From JBNKEI01 sp050288705 (GTDB lineage Bacteria; Myxococcota; Myxococcia; Myxococcales; UBA5297), in the NCBI GenBank assembly GCA_050288705.1, contig JBNKEI010000029.1, forward strand, positions 1-39,682: DNA of 39,682 nt. Direction: 5' to 3'. Numbering within the stretch: position 1 is the stretch's first letter; each line of letters begins with the position of its first letter. Below the pieces are notes generated by a model, which saw only the letters and a program-made list of their open reading frames with translations, made no database searches and was not told where the DNA came from. A program made the translations under genes and the position numbers. Shown in pieces: positions 27,727 to 35,287 of the stretch.

Positions 27727-27752
27727 GATAGCTCACCAGGAACCCTAGGACA

Positions 27753-28199
27753 CTAGGTCTCAGCAATTACTTGAACACGAACTTTTCCAATCACTTCCTG
27801 ATGCAACTTAACATCTACATCATAGGTTCCCACCATTTTGATTGGTTCCGGTAACCTTATCTGCCGACGATCAACTTTCAGCCCCTTAGCTACCAACACT
27901 TCGGTAATATCAAGAGCAGTCACCGAACCGAATAGTTTATCCTGCTCTCCTGCCTTACGGGCAATTTTCACTTCGGTCTTAGCTAGCATAGCAGCAATAT
28001 CACCTGCCGCAGCCTTTAATTTGGCATTTCTCGCTGCAATCACCCGCCGATCATGCTCAAGCTGCTTAAGATTTTTTTCGCTAGCTAGCATAGCCAGCTT
28101 GCGAGGCAGCAAATAATTGCGACCGTAGCCATTTCGCACTTCCACTAGCTCGCCAGAACGACCAAGTTTTTCAATGTCTTCGCGGAGAATGACCTTCAT
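27753..28199 (-). CDS. rplI: 50S ribosomal protein L9
   Basis: Large-subunit protein. The 148-residue length is standard. The N-terminal domain starts MKVILREDIEKLGRSGELV and includes NGYGRNYLLPRKLA; a long helix leads to a C-terminal domain ending KVRVQVIAE. The ATG at 28199 is chosen because it matches the family start and has AAGGAG upstream; the frame is open for 46 more codons without similarity. It is 16 nt downstream of rpsR. Confidence 0.98.
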   Translation of the reverse strand: MKVILREDIEKLGRSGELVEVRNGYGRNYLLPRKLAMLASEKNLKQLEHDRRVIAARNAKLKAAAGDIAAMLAKTEVKIARKAGEQDKLFGSVTALDITEVLVAKGLKVDRRQIRLPEPIKMVGTYDVDVKLHQEVIGKVRVQVIAET

Positions 28200-28215
28200 G
28201 GACGACTCCTTACAA

Positions 28216-28524
28216 TTAGGTATGTAGCACAGTGTACGGCAGCAAAGCGACCATACGTGCTCGCTTAATAGCCAAGGCCACTTTCCGCTGATGTTTAGCG
28301 CAGTTTCCACTAATACGCCGAGGTATAATTTTTCCACGCTCGGTCACATAGTATTTAAGTAAGTTAGCATCCTTATAATCGACTTTCAGCGATTTTTCCG
28401 CACAAAATCGACACACCTTGCGGCGGCCAAAACCGCGACCTCCACCACCGCGGCCATCGCCTTCTGATCGCCCACCCCTATCACTTCCGCGATCTCCAAA
28501 GTCCCTGTTTTCCATTCTTGCCAT
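28216..28524 (-). CDS. rpsR: 30S ribosomal protein S18
   Basis: Small-subunit protein that pairs with S6. From residue 35 it follows S18: KVCRFCAEK, then DYKDANLLKYYVTERGKI, PRR and NCAKHQRKVALAIKRAR. The CxxC and later Cys suggest the zinc-capable form. The first 34 residues are a Gly/Arg/Asp-rich extension (GGGGRGFGRR) not found in the roughly 75-residue E. coli protein; such tails occur in some deltaproteobacteria. The start may be codon 1 or the Met at codon 4. Confidence 0.97.
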   Translation of the reverse strand: MARMENRDFGDRGSDRGGRSEGDGRGGGGRGFGRRKVCRFCAEKSLKVDYKDANLLKYYVTERGKIIPRRISGNCAKHQRKVALAIKRARMVALLPYTVLHT

Positions 28525-28621
28525 GTTAGAACCCCAGGTTTTTAAACTTTCATCGGCCCACTTCTTTGAATGAATATCTGATAGGCCCTTAAGAATTTTT
28601 TGTTCGGTTTATACAGCGACC

Positions 28622-29125
28622 CTATTCCATTTCCTCGCCCAAATCGTCGCCACCATCTGAATTTGTACGTTCAGTTCGGTCGCCTTCAGACTCGCGTTCA
28701 CGCGATTTCTCATCGGCATCACCCATTAGCTTTGCATCTGGCTCTACCGCTCGGGTTTCTGGATCGATATCGGTCGCTAGCAGAGTTGTCATGTATTTAG
28801 TGGCATCTTCAGCCAAAGACAGGCTTCTTTCCACTTCGGAAACAGTTCCTGGCTTTGCCAAGTAATTTACATGGAGGAAAATTGCTCTTAACTGGTTACC
28901 TACTGGAAAAGCTGTCTTTTTCTTCCCCCAGTTAGTAAACTTAAGTACTTTTCCGCCATCTCGTTGAATTACGCCGCGAACACGCTCTTTTAGACGCTCA
29001 ACGCTTTCGTCAGTCAAATCAGCTTTGGCTAACAAAAGAGTTTCGTATTCACGCAGGCGTAACTTGGCGCTGCCAGTATTTGCTTCGGAACTTGGAGCAA
29101 CCGAGGTTCCTTTTGCTTCTGTCAT
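28622..29125 (-). CDS. rpsF: 30S ribosomal protein S6
   Basis: Small-subunit protein bound to S18. The core is at about residues 24-122: LREYETLLLAKADLTDE, then GGKVLKFTNWGKKKTAFPV, and YMTTLLATD. There is a 20-residue Ser/Ala-rich leader and a C-terminal acidic tail of about 40 residues rich in Asp, Glu and Arg, giving 167 residues, longer than the usual 95-135. The start ATG has GGAGAAG upstream. rpsR follows after 97 nt. Confidence 0.97.
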   Translation of the reverse strand: MTEAKGTSVAPSSEANTGSAKLRLREYETLLLAKADLTDESVERLKERVRGVIQRDGGKVLKFTNWGKKKTAFPVGNQLRAIFLHVNYLAKPGTVSEVERSLSLAEDATKYMTTLLATDIDPETRAVEPDAKLMGDADEKSRERESEGDRTERTNSDGGDDLGEEME

Positions 29126-29260
29126 GTACTTCTCCTCACGGATTTATGCAGCCCTCGGTTCATGCCCGGGGCGAGGAGCCGCATCGACTCTAGGTCGAGT
29201 TCGTCTAAAAACGCCCCATGCGCCTTTTGACTTAGCGGGAAGGCCTTCTGCCTTCAGCGC

Positions 29261-29287
29261 ATTGCACTTTCATTGAGAAGGTGCAAT
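29261..29287. repeat. Inverted repeat between pth and rpsF
   Basis: Arms ATTGCAC (29261-29267) and GTGCAAT (29281-29287) form a stem with a 13-nt loop, of which two more bases on each side can pair after one mismatch. It lies in the 189-nt gap upstream of rpsF. No T-run follows on either strand. S6 mRNAs in other bacteria have an S6:S18-binding leader, but I cannot fit that motif with confidence. A second weak dyad (TCGAC and GTCGA) is nearer the gene. Confidence 0.4.
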
Positions 29288-29314
29288 CCGCCCAAAACAG
29301 ATAAGAACAGACCA

Positions 29315-29878
29315 TTACCGACGGTTGAATCCATTCATGGCAAACTGCAGCCCCTTCCACACCCAAGCTTCCAGCGCTGTAGCCGCTTGGATTACCACTT
29401 GTTTTCGCTGTTCAGTTTCTTCTTTAGAAAATTCGCCCAACACGTACCCCACCATCTTTTCTCTTTGCTCTGGCCTACCAATTCCTACTCGAAGGCGGAC
29501 AAAATCAGAATACCCCAACCTTTCAACAACAGAGTCAAGCCCGTGATGCCCACCGGTTCCTCCGCCTTTTTTGAATTGAACCCTTCCTAAGGGAAGGTCA
29601 AGCTCATCATGAATCACCATCAGATCATCAGAAACCACCTTGTAAAACCGAGCCGCACGAGCCACTGAACCGCCAGATAAATTCATGTAAGTCTGGGGCT
29701 TGAGGAGCAAAATTTTTTGGCCCTGCAAACCACCTTGGCCAAATTCTCCCTCAAACTTGTGCGATAACAACCCTATTTTCGCTCGCCTAGCTAGCTCTTC
29801 AACTACTAGGAAGCCGATATTATGGCGAGTCTTTTCGTATTGGCTACCAGGATTTCCTAAACCTGCAATCAGCTTCAT
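29315..29878 (-). CDS. pth: Peptidyl-tRNA hydrolase
   Basis: Releases tRNA from peptidyl-tRNAs that drop off the ribosome. The 187-residue protein has the expected length and motifs: GLGNPGSQYEKTRHNIGF with Asn8 and catalytic His19, KPQTYMNLSG, then IHDELDLPLG, and KGGGTGGHHGLDSV. It follows rplY by 50 nt on the same strand, the usual rplY-pth pair, and is likely co-transcribed. The ribosome site is weak. Confidence 0.98.
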   Translation of the reverse strand: MKLIAGLGNPGSQYEKTRHNIGFLVVEELARRAKIGLLSHKFEGEFGQGGLQGQKILLLKPQTYMNLSGGSVARAARFYKVVSDDLMVIHDELDLPLGRVQFKKGGGTGGHHGLDSVVERLGYSDFVRLRVGIGRPEQREKMVGYVLGEFSKEETEQRKQVVIQAATALEAWVWKGLQFAMNGFNRR

Positions 29879-29928
29879 AAGAACAGACCACGCGCTTTCC
29901 TATGGAAGCGCGTGCAAAACCAGGTAAG

Positions 29929-30540
29929 CTACTTTTTGGCCGCGGCTGCTTCTGCCGATGCTGCCGCACCTGGGCCTTCTTCTTTTTCTGGCGATACGAT
30001 GCCTGCAATCGCGAAATTGTGACTATAGCGCACAGTAATTCCTGGAGGAGTCTGGACATCTTTTACGTGCAATGAAGCCCCTATCCGCATGTGACTTACA
30101 TCCACATCAAGACGCTCGGGAATTTCGGCGGGCAAAGCCAAAACTTCAAGTTCGCGACGCAATGTCTGAAGAACTCCGCCTTCCACCACCCCGATAGGAT
30201 GCCCTACGTAGGCCACAGGCACCTTAACCACTACTTTTTGATCCAGTTTTACATCTAGAAAATCTGCGTGAAGTAATTCGTGACTCACTACATCGGTTTG
30301 AAAATCTTTCACCAATACAGTGTGCTCGGCACCATCATCAAGCTTCAGGGTCAAAATAGTATTGAGCTTTTTGGGGGTGTTGATAGCTTTCTTCAGAGTA
30401 ATAGGATCAACCGCCACTTGAAGTGACTTTTCACCCCGCCCATAAATTACTGCCGGGATCATTTTGTTTGCTCTTAGACGACGAGAAACCCCTTTACCCG
30501 ACTCTTGTCGGACCGTTGCCGACAATTCAATGCGCGTCAT
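29929..30540 (-). CDS. rplY: 50S ribosomal protein L25/TL5 (CTC family)
   Basis: Binds 5S rRNA. The 203-residue protein is the two-domain CTC/TL5 form: the L25 domain (residues 1-90; GKGVSRRLRANKMIPAVIYG) and a beta-rich second domain (about 95-185; VVVKVPVAYVGHPIGVVEGG, ELEVLALPAEIPE), with an Ala/Lys/Glu-rich tail. The start ATG has AAGG upstream. It is first in the rplY-pth pair and is divergent from the accessory gene at 30771. On the minus strand TTGACA at 30664-30669 might be part of its promoter, but I see no good -10 partner. Confidence 0.96.
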   Translation of the reverse strand: MTRIELSATVRQESGKGVSRRLRANKMIPAVIYGRGEKSLQVAVDPITLKKAINTPKKLNTILTLKLDDGAEHTVLVKDFQTDVVSHELLHADFLDVKLDQKVVVKVPVAYVGHPIGVVEGGVLQTLRRELEVLALPAEIPERLDVDVSHMRIGASLHVKDVQTPPGITVRYSHNFAIAGIVSPEKEEGPGAAASAEAAAAKK

Positions 30541-30770
30541 GTTCCATGCCTTTCAAAACTGCCGCCTTCACGCTCACCCAGTAGCTAGCATGATGCGCCA
30601 GAAAACAGACTCCAAAGCCTGGTCAAAAAAAGAGCCCGAATTTTTCGCACGAAGTGATGACAATGTCAATCTCTTCGCAAACCTCTACGTTGGGTCTGCC
30701 GTTGAAAGGAGCAACTTTTTTATCCAGTCGGCGAAAACATTAACAACAACACTAATCTAAGGAGACAATC

Positions 30771-31160
30771 ATGGGATTTATAAAGAAAATTGGCAAAACA
30801 GCTCTTAATGTCGTGAAGAAAGTAACAAGTTTCATCCAGGCTCCGCTTGACATGATTACTAAGCCATTCAAGAGTTTAATTGGCAAGGTTTGCGACAAGC
30901 TTCCCTTTGGTTTAGGCAATTTGATCAAGCCTTTTGCTGACAAATTTTTGAGTAGCGCAGTTGGCTACTTAGCAGGAGGACCATTGGGTGGTTTTCTTGC
31001 TACCCTGGATAAAATGAAGCCTACGGCTCAGATCCTTGGCGGCGTGGCAGACTGTCTAGATGGCTCTATGAAGGACGGCTTAGGTTCTCTATCCAAAATG
31101 CCGATGAGTAATATTCGTAATGCATTTGCCTTCACGCAAGCTAAAAACCTTTCATGGTAG
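30771..31160 (+). CDS. Small hydrophobic protein, module copy 1
   Basis: A 129-residue protein with no family that I recognise. The N-terminus is a basic amphipathic helix (MGFIKKIGKTALNVVKKV). The middle has APLDMITKPFKSLIG and a glycine-rich hydrophobic segment LSSAVGYLAGGPLGGFLATL (about 61-80), long enough to enter a membrane. There is no cleavable signal peptide. It is a paralogue of the protein at 33796: 24 of 70 aligned columns are identical without gaps, including PLD-x-IT-x-PF and L-x-GG-x-x-GG. A strong ribosome site (AAGGAG) precedes the ATG. Genes at 31182 and 31526 follow in an operon. Upstream, an 11-bp odd palindrome TGACAATGTCA lies at 30658-30668. Secreted or translocated activity is inferred only from the nearby sctV. 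Confidence 0.8.
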   Translation: MGFIKKIGKTALNVVKKVTSFIQAPLDMITKPFKSLIGKVCDKLPFGLGNLIKPFADKFLSSAVGYLAGGPLGGFLATLDKMKPTAQILGGVADCLDGSMKDGLGSLSKMPMSNIRNAFAFTQAKNLSW

Positions 31161-31181
31161 AATCAAAATCCGAGAAAACTA

Positions 31182-31508
31182 ATGACCTCACCTAAACTTT
31201 CCAGGCCAATCGAGGAAATACGCGCCGAATTGTTAAACGACCCCCATACAATTCATATCGCCGAGAAGCTGCATATGTCATTAGAAGATTATGTGGAGCA
31301 GGTTCTTTACTATGTTAAGAATCCTGACAAACAACCAGAATTTCATATTCTCCCTGAAGGAGAAGAAAAAATTCATGGAGCAGCCACAGTAAGCGAAGTC
31401 AAGCAGTGGTTTACCGACGTGCACGAAGGAAAGATCGACTTGCGGCCCAAGCATTACAAAGATGCATTTGATGTAATCAAGAAAAATCCATTTATGTTTC
31501 CCACTTAG
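31182..31508 (+). CDS. Small acidic protein, module copy 1
   Basis: A 108-residue cytosolic-type protein without a recognised domain name. It looks mainly helical: EEIRAELLNDPHTIHIAEKL, then EDYVEQVLYYVKNPDKQPE, and a C-terminal EVKQWFTDVHEGKIDLRP. It is a close paralogue of the protein at 34678 (52 of 98 columns identical, no gaps). The C-terminus PFMFPT differs. It starts 21 nt after the hydrophobic-protein gene, with a weak ribosome site, and is followed by the GNAT gene after 17 nt. Its constant association with the hydrophobic partner suggests a chaperone, regulator or immunity-type role; this is inference. Confidence 0.8.
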   Translation: MTSPKLSRPIEEIRAELLNDPHTIHIAEKLHMSLEDYVEQVLYYVKNPDKQPEFHILPEGEEKIHGAATVSEVKQWFTDVHEGKIDLRPKHYKDAFDVIKKNPFMFPT

Positions 31509-31525
31509 AAAAGCAGGAAACCATC

Positions 31526-31912
31526 ATGCCTCTCTTCGCCAAGCGATTCGAGTTAAGCGATTTAGGTGAAATCAACAGTTGGTATCAAGAACGAGGTTTG
31601 ACTGCACTAGGCGCTGAATTCTTGCCTAAAACTGGGTATATCGTGTCGCAGGTTGCTGCAGGTTTTCTATATACAACCGACAGCAACCTGGCTTTGCTGG
31701 AAGGCTACATAACTAATCCTCGCGCTTCTAAGCGTGTTTGCATTACCGCTATTGACTCAATCACTACTGCCTTACTCCGCACCGCCAAGGAATTGGGCGT
31801 CAAACACATTCTGGCATTTTGCGATAGTCATGGAATCAAAAGAATTGCCCAACGACGGCACGGCATGAGCGAGGTCGGAAATTTTTCGCTGGTTACTCGG
31901 GAAATCTCCTGA
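31526..31912 (+). CDS. Phage-type GNAT-like acyltransferase
   Basis: A 128-residue protein like the short GNAT-like proteins common in phage genomes. It opens with KRFELSDLGEINSWYQERGL, has VAAGFLYTTDSNLALLEGY as the central beta strands, then NPRASKR and a helix (AIDSITTALLRTAKELGVKH), ending with a GIKRIAQRRHGM-type segment where the family aligns its acetyl-CoA site. No classical RxxGxG loop is visible, as is common in this group. The ribosome site is AGCAGGA. It is the third gene of the module copy 1 operon and has no counterpart in copy 2. The substrate is unknown. Confidence 0.65.
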   Translation: MPLFAKRFELSDLGEINSWYQERGLTALGAEFLPKTGYIVSQVAAGFLYTTDSNLALLEGYITNPRASKRVCITAIDSITTALLRTAKELGVKHILAFCDSHGIKRIAQRRHGMSEVGNFSLVTREIS

Positions 31913-31957
31913 TGATAGCCACGCGCGAAAACAATTGAACAAATAACCGTAACTCGC

Positions 31958-33607
31958 TTAGACCGGCAGGTGAATGGCGGCGGGCTTCCCTTCCGCCCAC
32001 AGAATACGATCGGCGCACAAAAGAAGATCTTCTAATCCACATCTTGTGCGAGCACTAATCCAGACTTCTTCGTTGCTATGCCTATATACTGGCCGCATTC
32101 GCACTTTGTCCGCCTTATTAAAAACCAGAATTCGCGGTGTCGCTAGCAACCTCAGCTCCCCAAGGATTTTTTCCACTGCCTCGATATGCTTTTCAAAACT
32201 AGCGTCAGAAGCATCAACTATATGCAATAATAAGTCTGCGTCGGAAAGCTCCTCAAGGGTTGCACGAAACGCGTTTTTTAAATCTCTGGGAAGATCACGC
32301 AGAAACCCTACCGTGTCAGTAATAATAACTTCTCGGTCCCTAGGAAACCGCAACCTACGACTAGCAGGATCTAGCGTAGCGAAAAGCTTGTCTTCCACCA
32401 AAACATCGCTTTTGGTAAGGGTATTTAGCAATGTTGATTTACCAGCGTTGGTATAGCCGACAATCGAGATGATTGGGAGTTCGTGGCGACTACGCGCCCT
32501 CCTGCGCACTTCACGTTCCCCAGAAATTCGATCGATCTTCTTTTCCAACCAGGCAATACGATCGCGCACCCGCCGCCGATCAATTTCCAGTTTAGTTTCA
32601 CCCGGGCCTCTTCCTCCAATACCTCCGGTCAATCGAGAAAGCGAGTTGTCTCTCGCCGACAATCTGGGCAGAAGATACTTTAGTTGCGCTAACTCTACCT
32701 GCAGTTTTCCATCAGCACTCTGAGCCCTTTGGGCAAACATATCTAGTATGAGTTGAGTGCGGTCGATTATTTTTAGGCTGGTCTGCTCCCCAATATATCG
32801 AGCCTGCGAAGGAGAAAGATCGGCATCGAAAAGAATTACTGAAGCCATCTGCTGCATGGAATGCAAGACTAGTTCTTCAAGCTTCCCTTTCCCGATCAGG
32901 TACTTAGGATCGGCTTCCCGGCGACTTTGAATAATGGCGTCGAGAATCTCCACTCCCGCCGATCTGGCAAGCTCCTTGAGTTCCTCCATAGATTGTTCTG
33001 CTGCTCGGCGACCCTCCACACTCATCCCTACCAAAATTGCTCTCTCTTTTTTTTCGGTCTGGAGCAGAGCCGCCCGCCTGGAAAATTCGTCTTCTAAGCC
33101 CGCCAGGAGGCGGTCTATTCCTACATCGGCGTCTTGTACTCTTTTCAGTCGCTCGACTTGCCAAAGCTTGCTCTGTTCGTTTTCCGGCAACAAGTAGGCC
33201 CACTCAACTACCCCCGGCAGACCATCAGCCGTAACCGCCACTGCGGCCACCAGATCGAGTCGCAGAAGCGCAAGATCAGTAAGATCATCCCGGGTCAATG
33301 GCTCACCACGCAGGTGAGTGTGAATCAACCGCAATCCTCGCAAACGAACTTGCCCTGCGCGTGCTCGACCGATATCAGGAAGTTGTAGGCGCGCAGTGTC
33401 TCCCACTATGACGCACTCCACGTCGCCTTTACGGTTTGCTAAGATTCCTACTTGTCGATTTATCTCTGAAGAAATCTGGCAAATGTGTCGCGCCAACTCC
33501 GGTCCCACAATTTCGCCCTTCACCATTCGCCGGCGAAGAGTGTGGCGCAACCTCTGCATCTGATTCTGTTTTAACCCGTTAGTGTTTCCAAGAACGTCTT
33601 GTTGAAT
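31958..33607 (-). CDS. hflX: GTPase HflX
   Basis: Ribosome-associated GTPase that splits stalled or heat-damaged 70S ribosomes. Counting from the proposed start, it has a long N-terminal extension (about 1-170; GNTNGLKQNQMQRLRHTL) common in deltaproteobacterial HflX, the HflX domain with GGRGPGETKLEID (331-343), and the G domain with GYTNAGKST (384-392), DTVGF and NKAD. The start is odd. No ATG, GTG or TTG lies in frame near the expected N-terminus. An ATT at 33607 has AAGGAG exactly 6 nt upstream and would give MQQDVLGNTNGLK. The only upstream standard start (GTG 33703) lacks a ribosome site and would add 32 unrelated residues. The gene separates the two small-gene modules and is divergent from module copy 2. 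Confidence 0.93.
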   Translation of the reverse strand: MQQDVLGNTNGLKQNQMQRLRHTLRRRMVKGEIVGPELARHICQISSEINRQVGILANRKGDVECVIVGDTARLQLPDIGRARAGQVRLRGLRLIHTHLRGEPLTRDDLTDLALLRLDLVAAVAVTADGLPGVVEWAYLLPENEQSKLWQVERLKRVQDADVGIDRLLAGLEDEFSRRAALLQTEKKERAILVGMSVEGRRAAEQSMEELKELARSAGVEILDAIIQSRREADPKYLIGKGKLEELVLHSMQQMASVILFDADLSPSQARYIGEQTSLKIIDRTQLILDMFAQRAQSADGKLQVELAQLKYLLPRLSARDNSLSRLTGGIGGRGPGETKLEIDRRRVRDRIAWLEKKIDRISGEREVRRRARSRHELPIISIVGYTNAGKSTLLNTLTKSDVLVEDKLFATLDPASRRLRFPRDREVIITDTVGFLRDLPRDLKNAFRATLEELSDADLLLHIVDASDASFEKHIEAVEKILGELRLLATPRILVFNKADKVRMRPVYRHSNEEVWISARTRCGLEDLLLCADRILWAEGKPAAIHLPV

Positions 33608-33613
33608 GGCAAT

Positions 33614-33619
33614 CTCCTT
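33614..33619 (-). promoter_or_regulatory. Ribosome binding site for hflX that points to an ATT start
   Basis: On the minus strand AAGGAG, fully complementary to the 16S anti-SD, lies 6 nt before ATT 33605-33607. No standard start codon in the hflX frame is at a suitable distance. AUU starts are known for a few bacterial genes such as infC. Confidence 0.5.
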
Positions 33620-33795
33620 AAAGGAGGACGCATGCCGGTGGTACGCAACCGCGAACGTGAGCCCACAATTCCGAGAGCAAGCTTTAAGACAACCGTGTTG
33701 CACCTAACTAGCAACTATTTCCTCACTATACAGATAACCTAACATAGAAACATTCATATTCAACATCAACCTAGGAATACTGTTAGGAGACTATA

Positions 33796-34287
33796 ATGGG
33801 ACTTTTTTCTGACTTGTGTAATGGGGTCTGCAATACTATCAAGGGCGCTGTCAACACGGGAATGAATGCTGGTCAGGCAGTTCTTAACCAGGTAGTTGCC
33901 AAACCGCTTGACGCTATTACGAGCCCCTTTCAGAAAATTCTGGGCGGCCTTGCCACCTTGCCCGGAGCGATGATGGGACACATGATGAACCCTTTCATGA
34001 ATAACTTTATGCAATCTCCTATGAGCTCATTAACTGGGGGCGCTATGGGCGGCCTTCTTGGCATGATGAATCAGATGAATCCTTCCTCAAACATGCTTAG
34101 CGGACTTGCAAACAATATGGCTGGACATATGGGCGGCTTAAACCCTTTAAGCCAAATGCACAGCAACCTAAGCAATTTTTTACCTAATATGCAGAACAAC
34201 CTCATGAATAGTTTTGCCCACACACATGCTCGCTCATTCGACTTGAATATTCAGGTGTCACCTCAAGGTGTTGGCATTAAAATGTGA
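33796..34287 (+). CDS. Small hydrophobic Met/Gly/Asn-rich protein, module copy 2
   Basis: A 163-residue protein with no recognised family. Residues 1-60 contain PLDAITSPFQKILGG, shared with the protein at 30771. Residues 60-140 are exceptionally rich in Met, Asn, Gly and Ser (GGAMGGLLGMMNQMNP, SNMLSGLANNMAGHMGGL). A 20-residue tail (LNIQVSPQGVGIKM) is beta-like. There is no signal peptide, and the hydrophobic central part could insert into a membrane. TAGGAG precedes the ATG. It starts 188 nt from the hflX ATT, on the other strand, so a promoter must lie between; I could not assign one. The acidic partner is 390 nt downstream, with its own candidate promoter. A type III substrate or pore-former is possible but unproven. 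Confidence 0.78.
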   Translation: MGLFSDLCNGVCNTIKGAVNTGMNAGQAVLNQVVAKPLDAITSPFQKILGGLATLPGAMMGHMMNPFMNNFMQSPMSSLTGGAMGGLLGMMNQMNPSSNMLSGLANNMAGHMGGLNPLSQMHSNLSNFLPNMQNNLMNSFAHTHARSFDLNIQVSPQGVGIKM

Positions 34288-34341
34288 TGACACTAGTCAG
34301 CGGAAATCTCGATTGGCTGGCCAGCAGAGCGAGTCGCGAAC

Positions 34342-34373
34342 CAAGTGAAGCAGTGTGAATGCTGTTTCACTTG
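34342..34373. repeat. 12-bp stem hairpin downstream of module copy 2 hydrophobic gene
   Basis: Arms CAAGTGAAGCAG and CTGTTTCACTTG pair over 12 bp with one G-U on the plus strand, closing an 8-nt loop. No T-run follows on either strand, so it is not a canonical intrinsic terminator. It may protect the mRNA 3' end or act in Rho-linked termination. Confidence 0.6.
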
Positions 34374-34564
34374 CCTAAAACCAATAGTAATTACTTGGCA
34401 CTTAGTAATATTAACCCTATTCCAACAACCCTCTTTAACATCGTTTGCCAGCGATAATATTTTTGCAAAATCGATTTATGTTGTTACTGCAAATTCCCTA
34501 ACCAATAGGTGCCGCACCATTGTTTTACATCTATTATGAAAGGAATTGAGAGATTGAGAAGTTT

Positions 34565-34593
34565 TTGCGAGGCGGCAAAAAATGGGATATACT
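34565..34593 (+). promoter_or_regulatory. Candidate promoter for acidic-protein gene, module copy 2
   Basis: TTGCGA (34565-34570, 4/6 to the -35 consensus) and TATACT (34588-34593, 5/6 to the -10 consensus) are exactly 17 nt apart. Transcription would begin near 34600, giving a leader of about 78 nt that contains two inverted repeats. Confidence 0.55.
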
Positions 34594-34644
34594 TTTGTGT
34601 GACTTAAATTCATAACACATGCTGAAAAGTCACCCAATGCGTGT

Positions 34645-34657
34645 TAACAACTTGTTA
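34645..34657. repeat. Palindrome TAACAACTTGTTA upstream of the ribosome site
   Basis: A perfect 13-bp odd palindrome (arms TAACAA and TTGTTA) ending 3 nt before the AAGGAGG ribosome site (34661-34667). It could be an operator, or a weak RNA stem that affects initiation. The ribosome site itself favours the GTG at 34678 (10-nt gap) over the GTG at 34669 (1-nt gap). Confidence 0.5.
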
Positions 34658-34677
34658 TACAAGGAGGCGTGTTCGCC

Positions 34678-34992
34678 GTGACTCCAAAAAAACTAGAAGA
34701 AATACGCGCCCGGCTACTCAGCGACCCTTACACTTCAAATATCGCCAAGACGATTGGGGTACCCCTTAAGGAATACGTAGAAAAGGTGCTCTATTACGCA
34801 CAAAATCCGGACGCACAACCCGAGTTGCAACTTATTTCTGATGAAGATGCCAAACGCCAGGGTTTAGCCACCGTAGACGAAGTTAAGCAATGGTTCGTCG
34901 ATGTGCAGGATGGGAAAATCGACCTCCGACCAGATCACGAAAAAGATTCTTTTGAAAAAAGCCAGAAACGACCAGTTTCTTTAAAAGATTAG
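34678..34992 (+). CDS. Small acidic protein, module copy 2
   Basis: A 104-residue helical, acidic protein, paralogous to the one at 31182 (52 of 98 columns identical without gaps). Shared blocks are EEIRA-x-LL-x-DP, YVE-x-VLYY-x-x-NPD-x-QPE and EVKQWF-x-DV-x-x-GKIDLRP. No named domain is recognised. I use GTG 34678 because AAGGAGG lies at the right distance and the N-terminus then matches the paralogue; a GTG three codons upstream is too close to that site. It has its own candidate promoter and precedes sctV by 319 nt. Its job is unknown; a chaperone-like role for the hydrophobic partner is an inference. Confidence 0.8.
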   Translation: MTPKKLEEIRARLLSDPYTSNIAKTIGVPLKEYVEKVLYYAQNPDAQPELQLISDEDAKRQGLATVDEVKQWFVDVQDGKIDLRPDHEKDSFEKSQKRPVSLKD

Positions 34993-35259
34993 CGCTTTTA
35001 GGGTTCGCAATCGGATCAACGTGAAGATTAGCGAGATTAAGATATGCAAGCGAGTCGTCGCCGGGTGTTTCACCAACCAAAGAGACCCGTAACCTGACAC
35101 CCTTGACGCAGAAGAGAGGGTCCGTAGCGTTGCAAATGCCTTGTGCAACGTCTCTCTCTGCTGGTGCAGAAATTCCTTCCTTTTTACTGGAACTCATATA
35201 GAACATGGCTTGCCGATTGCAGCTCATAGGCCTTGATAAAAGATTCGGCTCGGGCTGCC

Positions 35260-35287
35260 TTGTAAGCATTATGGCTTAAGCTAAAAT
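35260..35287 (+). promoter_or_regulatory. Candidate promoter for sctV
   Basis: TTGTAA (35260-35265, 4/6 to the -35 consensus) and TAAAAT (35282-35287, 5/6 to the -10 consensus) are 16 nt apart. Transcription would start near 35294, so the leader is under 20 nt and contains only the ribosome site GGAGG (35303-35307). Confidence 0.5.

Larger units (their letters stand above)
34288..34677 (+). other. Structured intergenic region between the two genes of module copy 2
   Basis: 390 bases without a gene I would support. It holds a 10-bp palindrome GCTGGCCAGC (34316-34325), a strong hairpin (34342-34373), a candidate promoter (34565-34593), arms GTGACTT (34599-34605) and AAGTCAC (34627-34633), and a 13-bp palindrome (34645-34657) just before the ribosome site. 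In module copy 1 the corresponding gap is only 21 nt, so this insertion separates the two genes transcriptionally. Confidence 0.6.
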
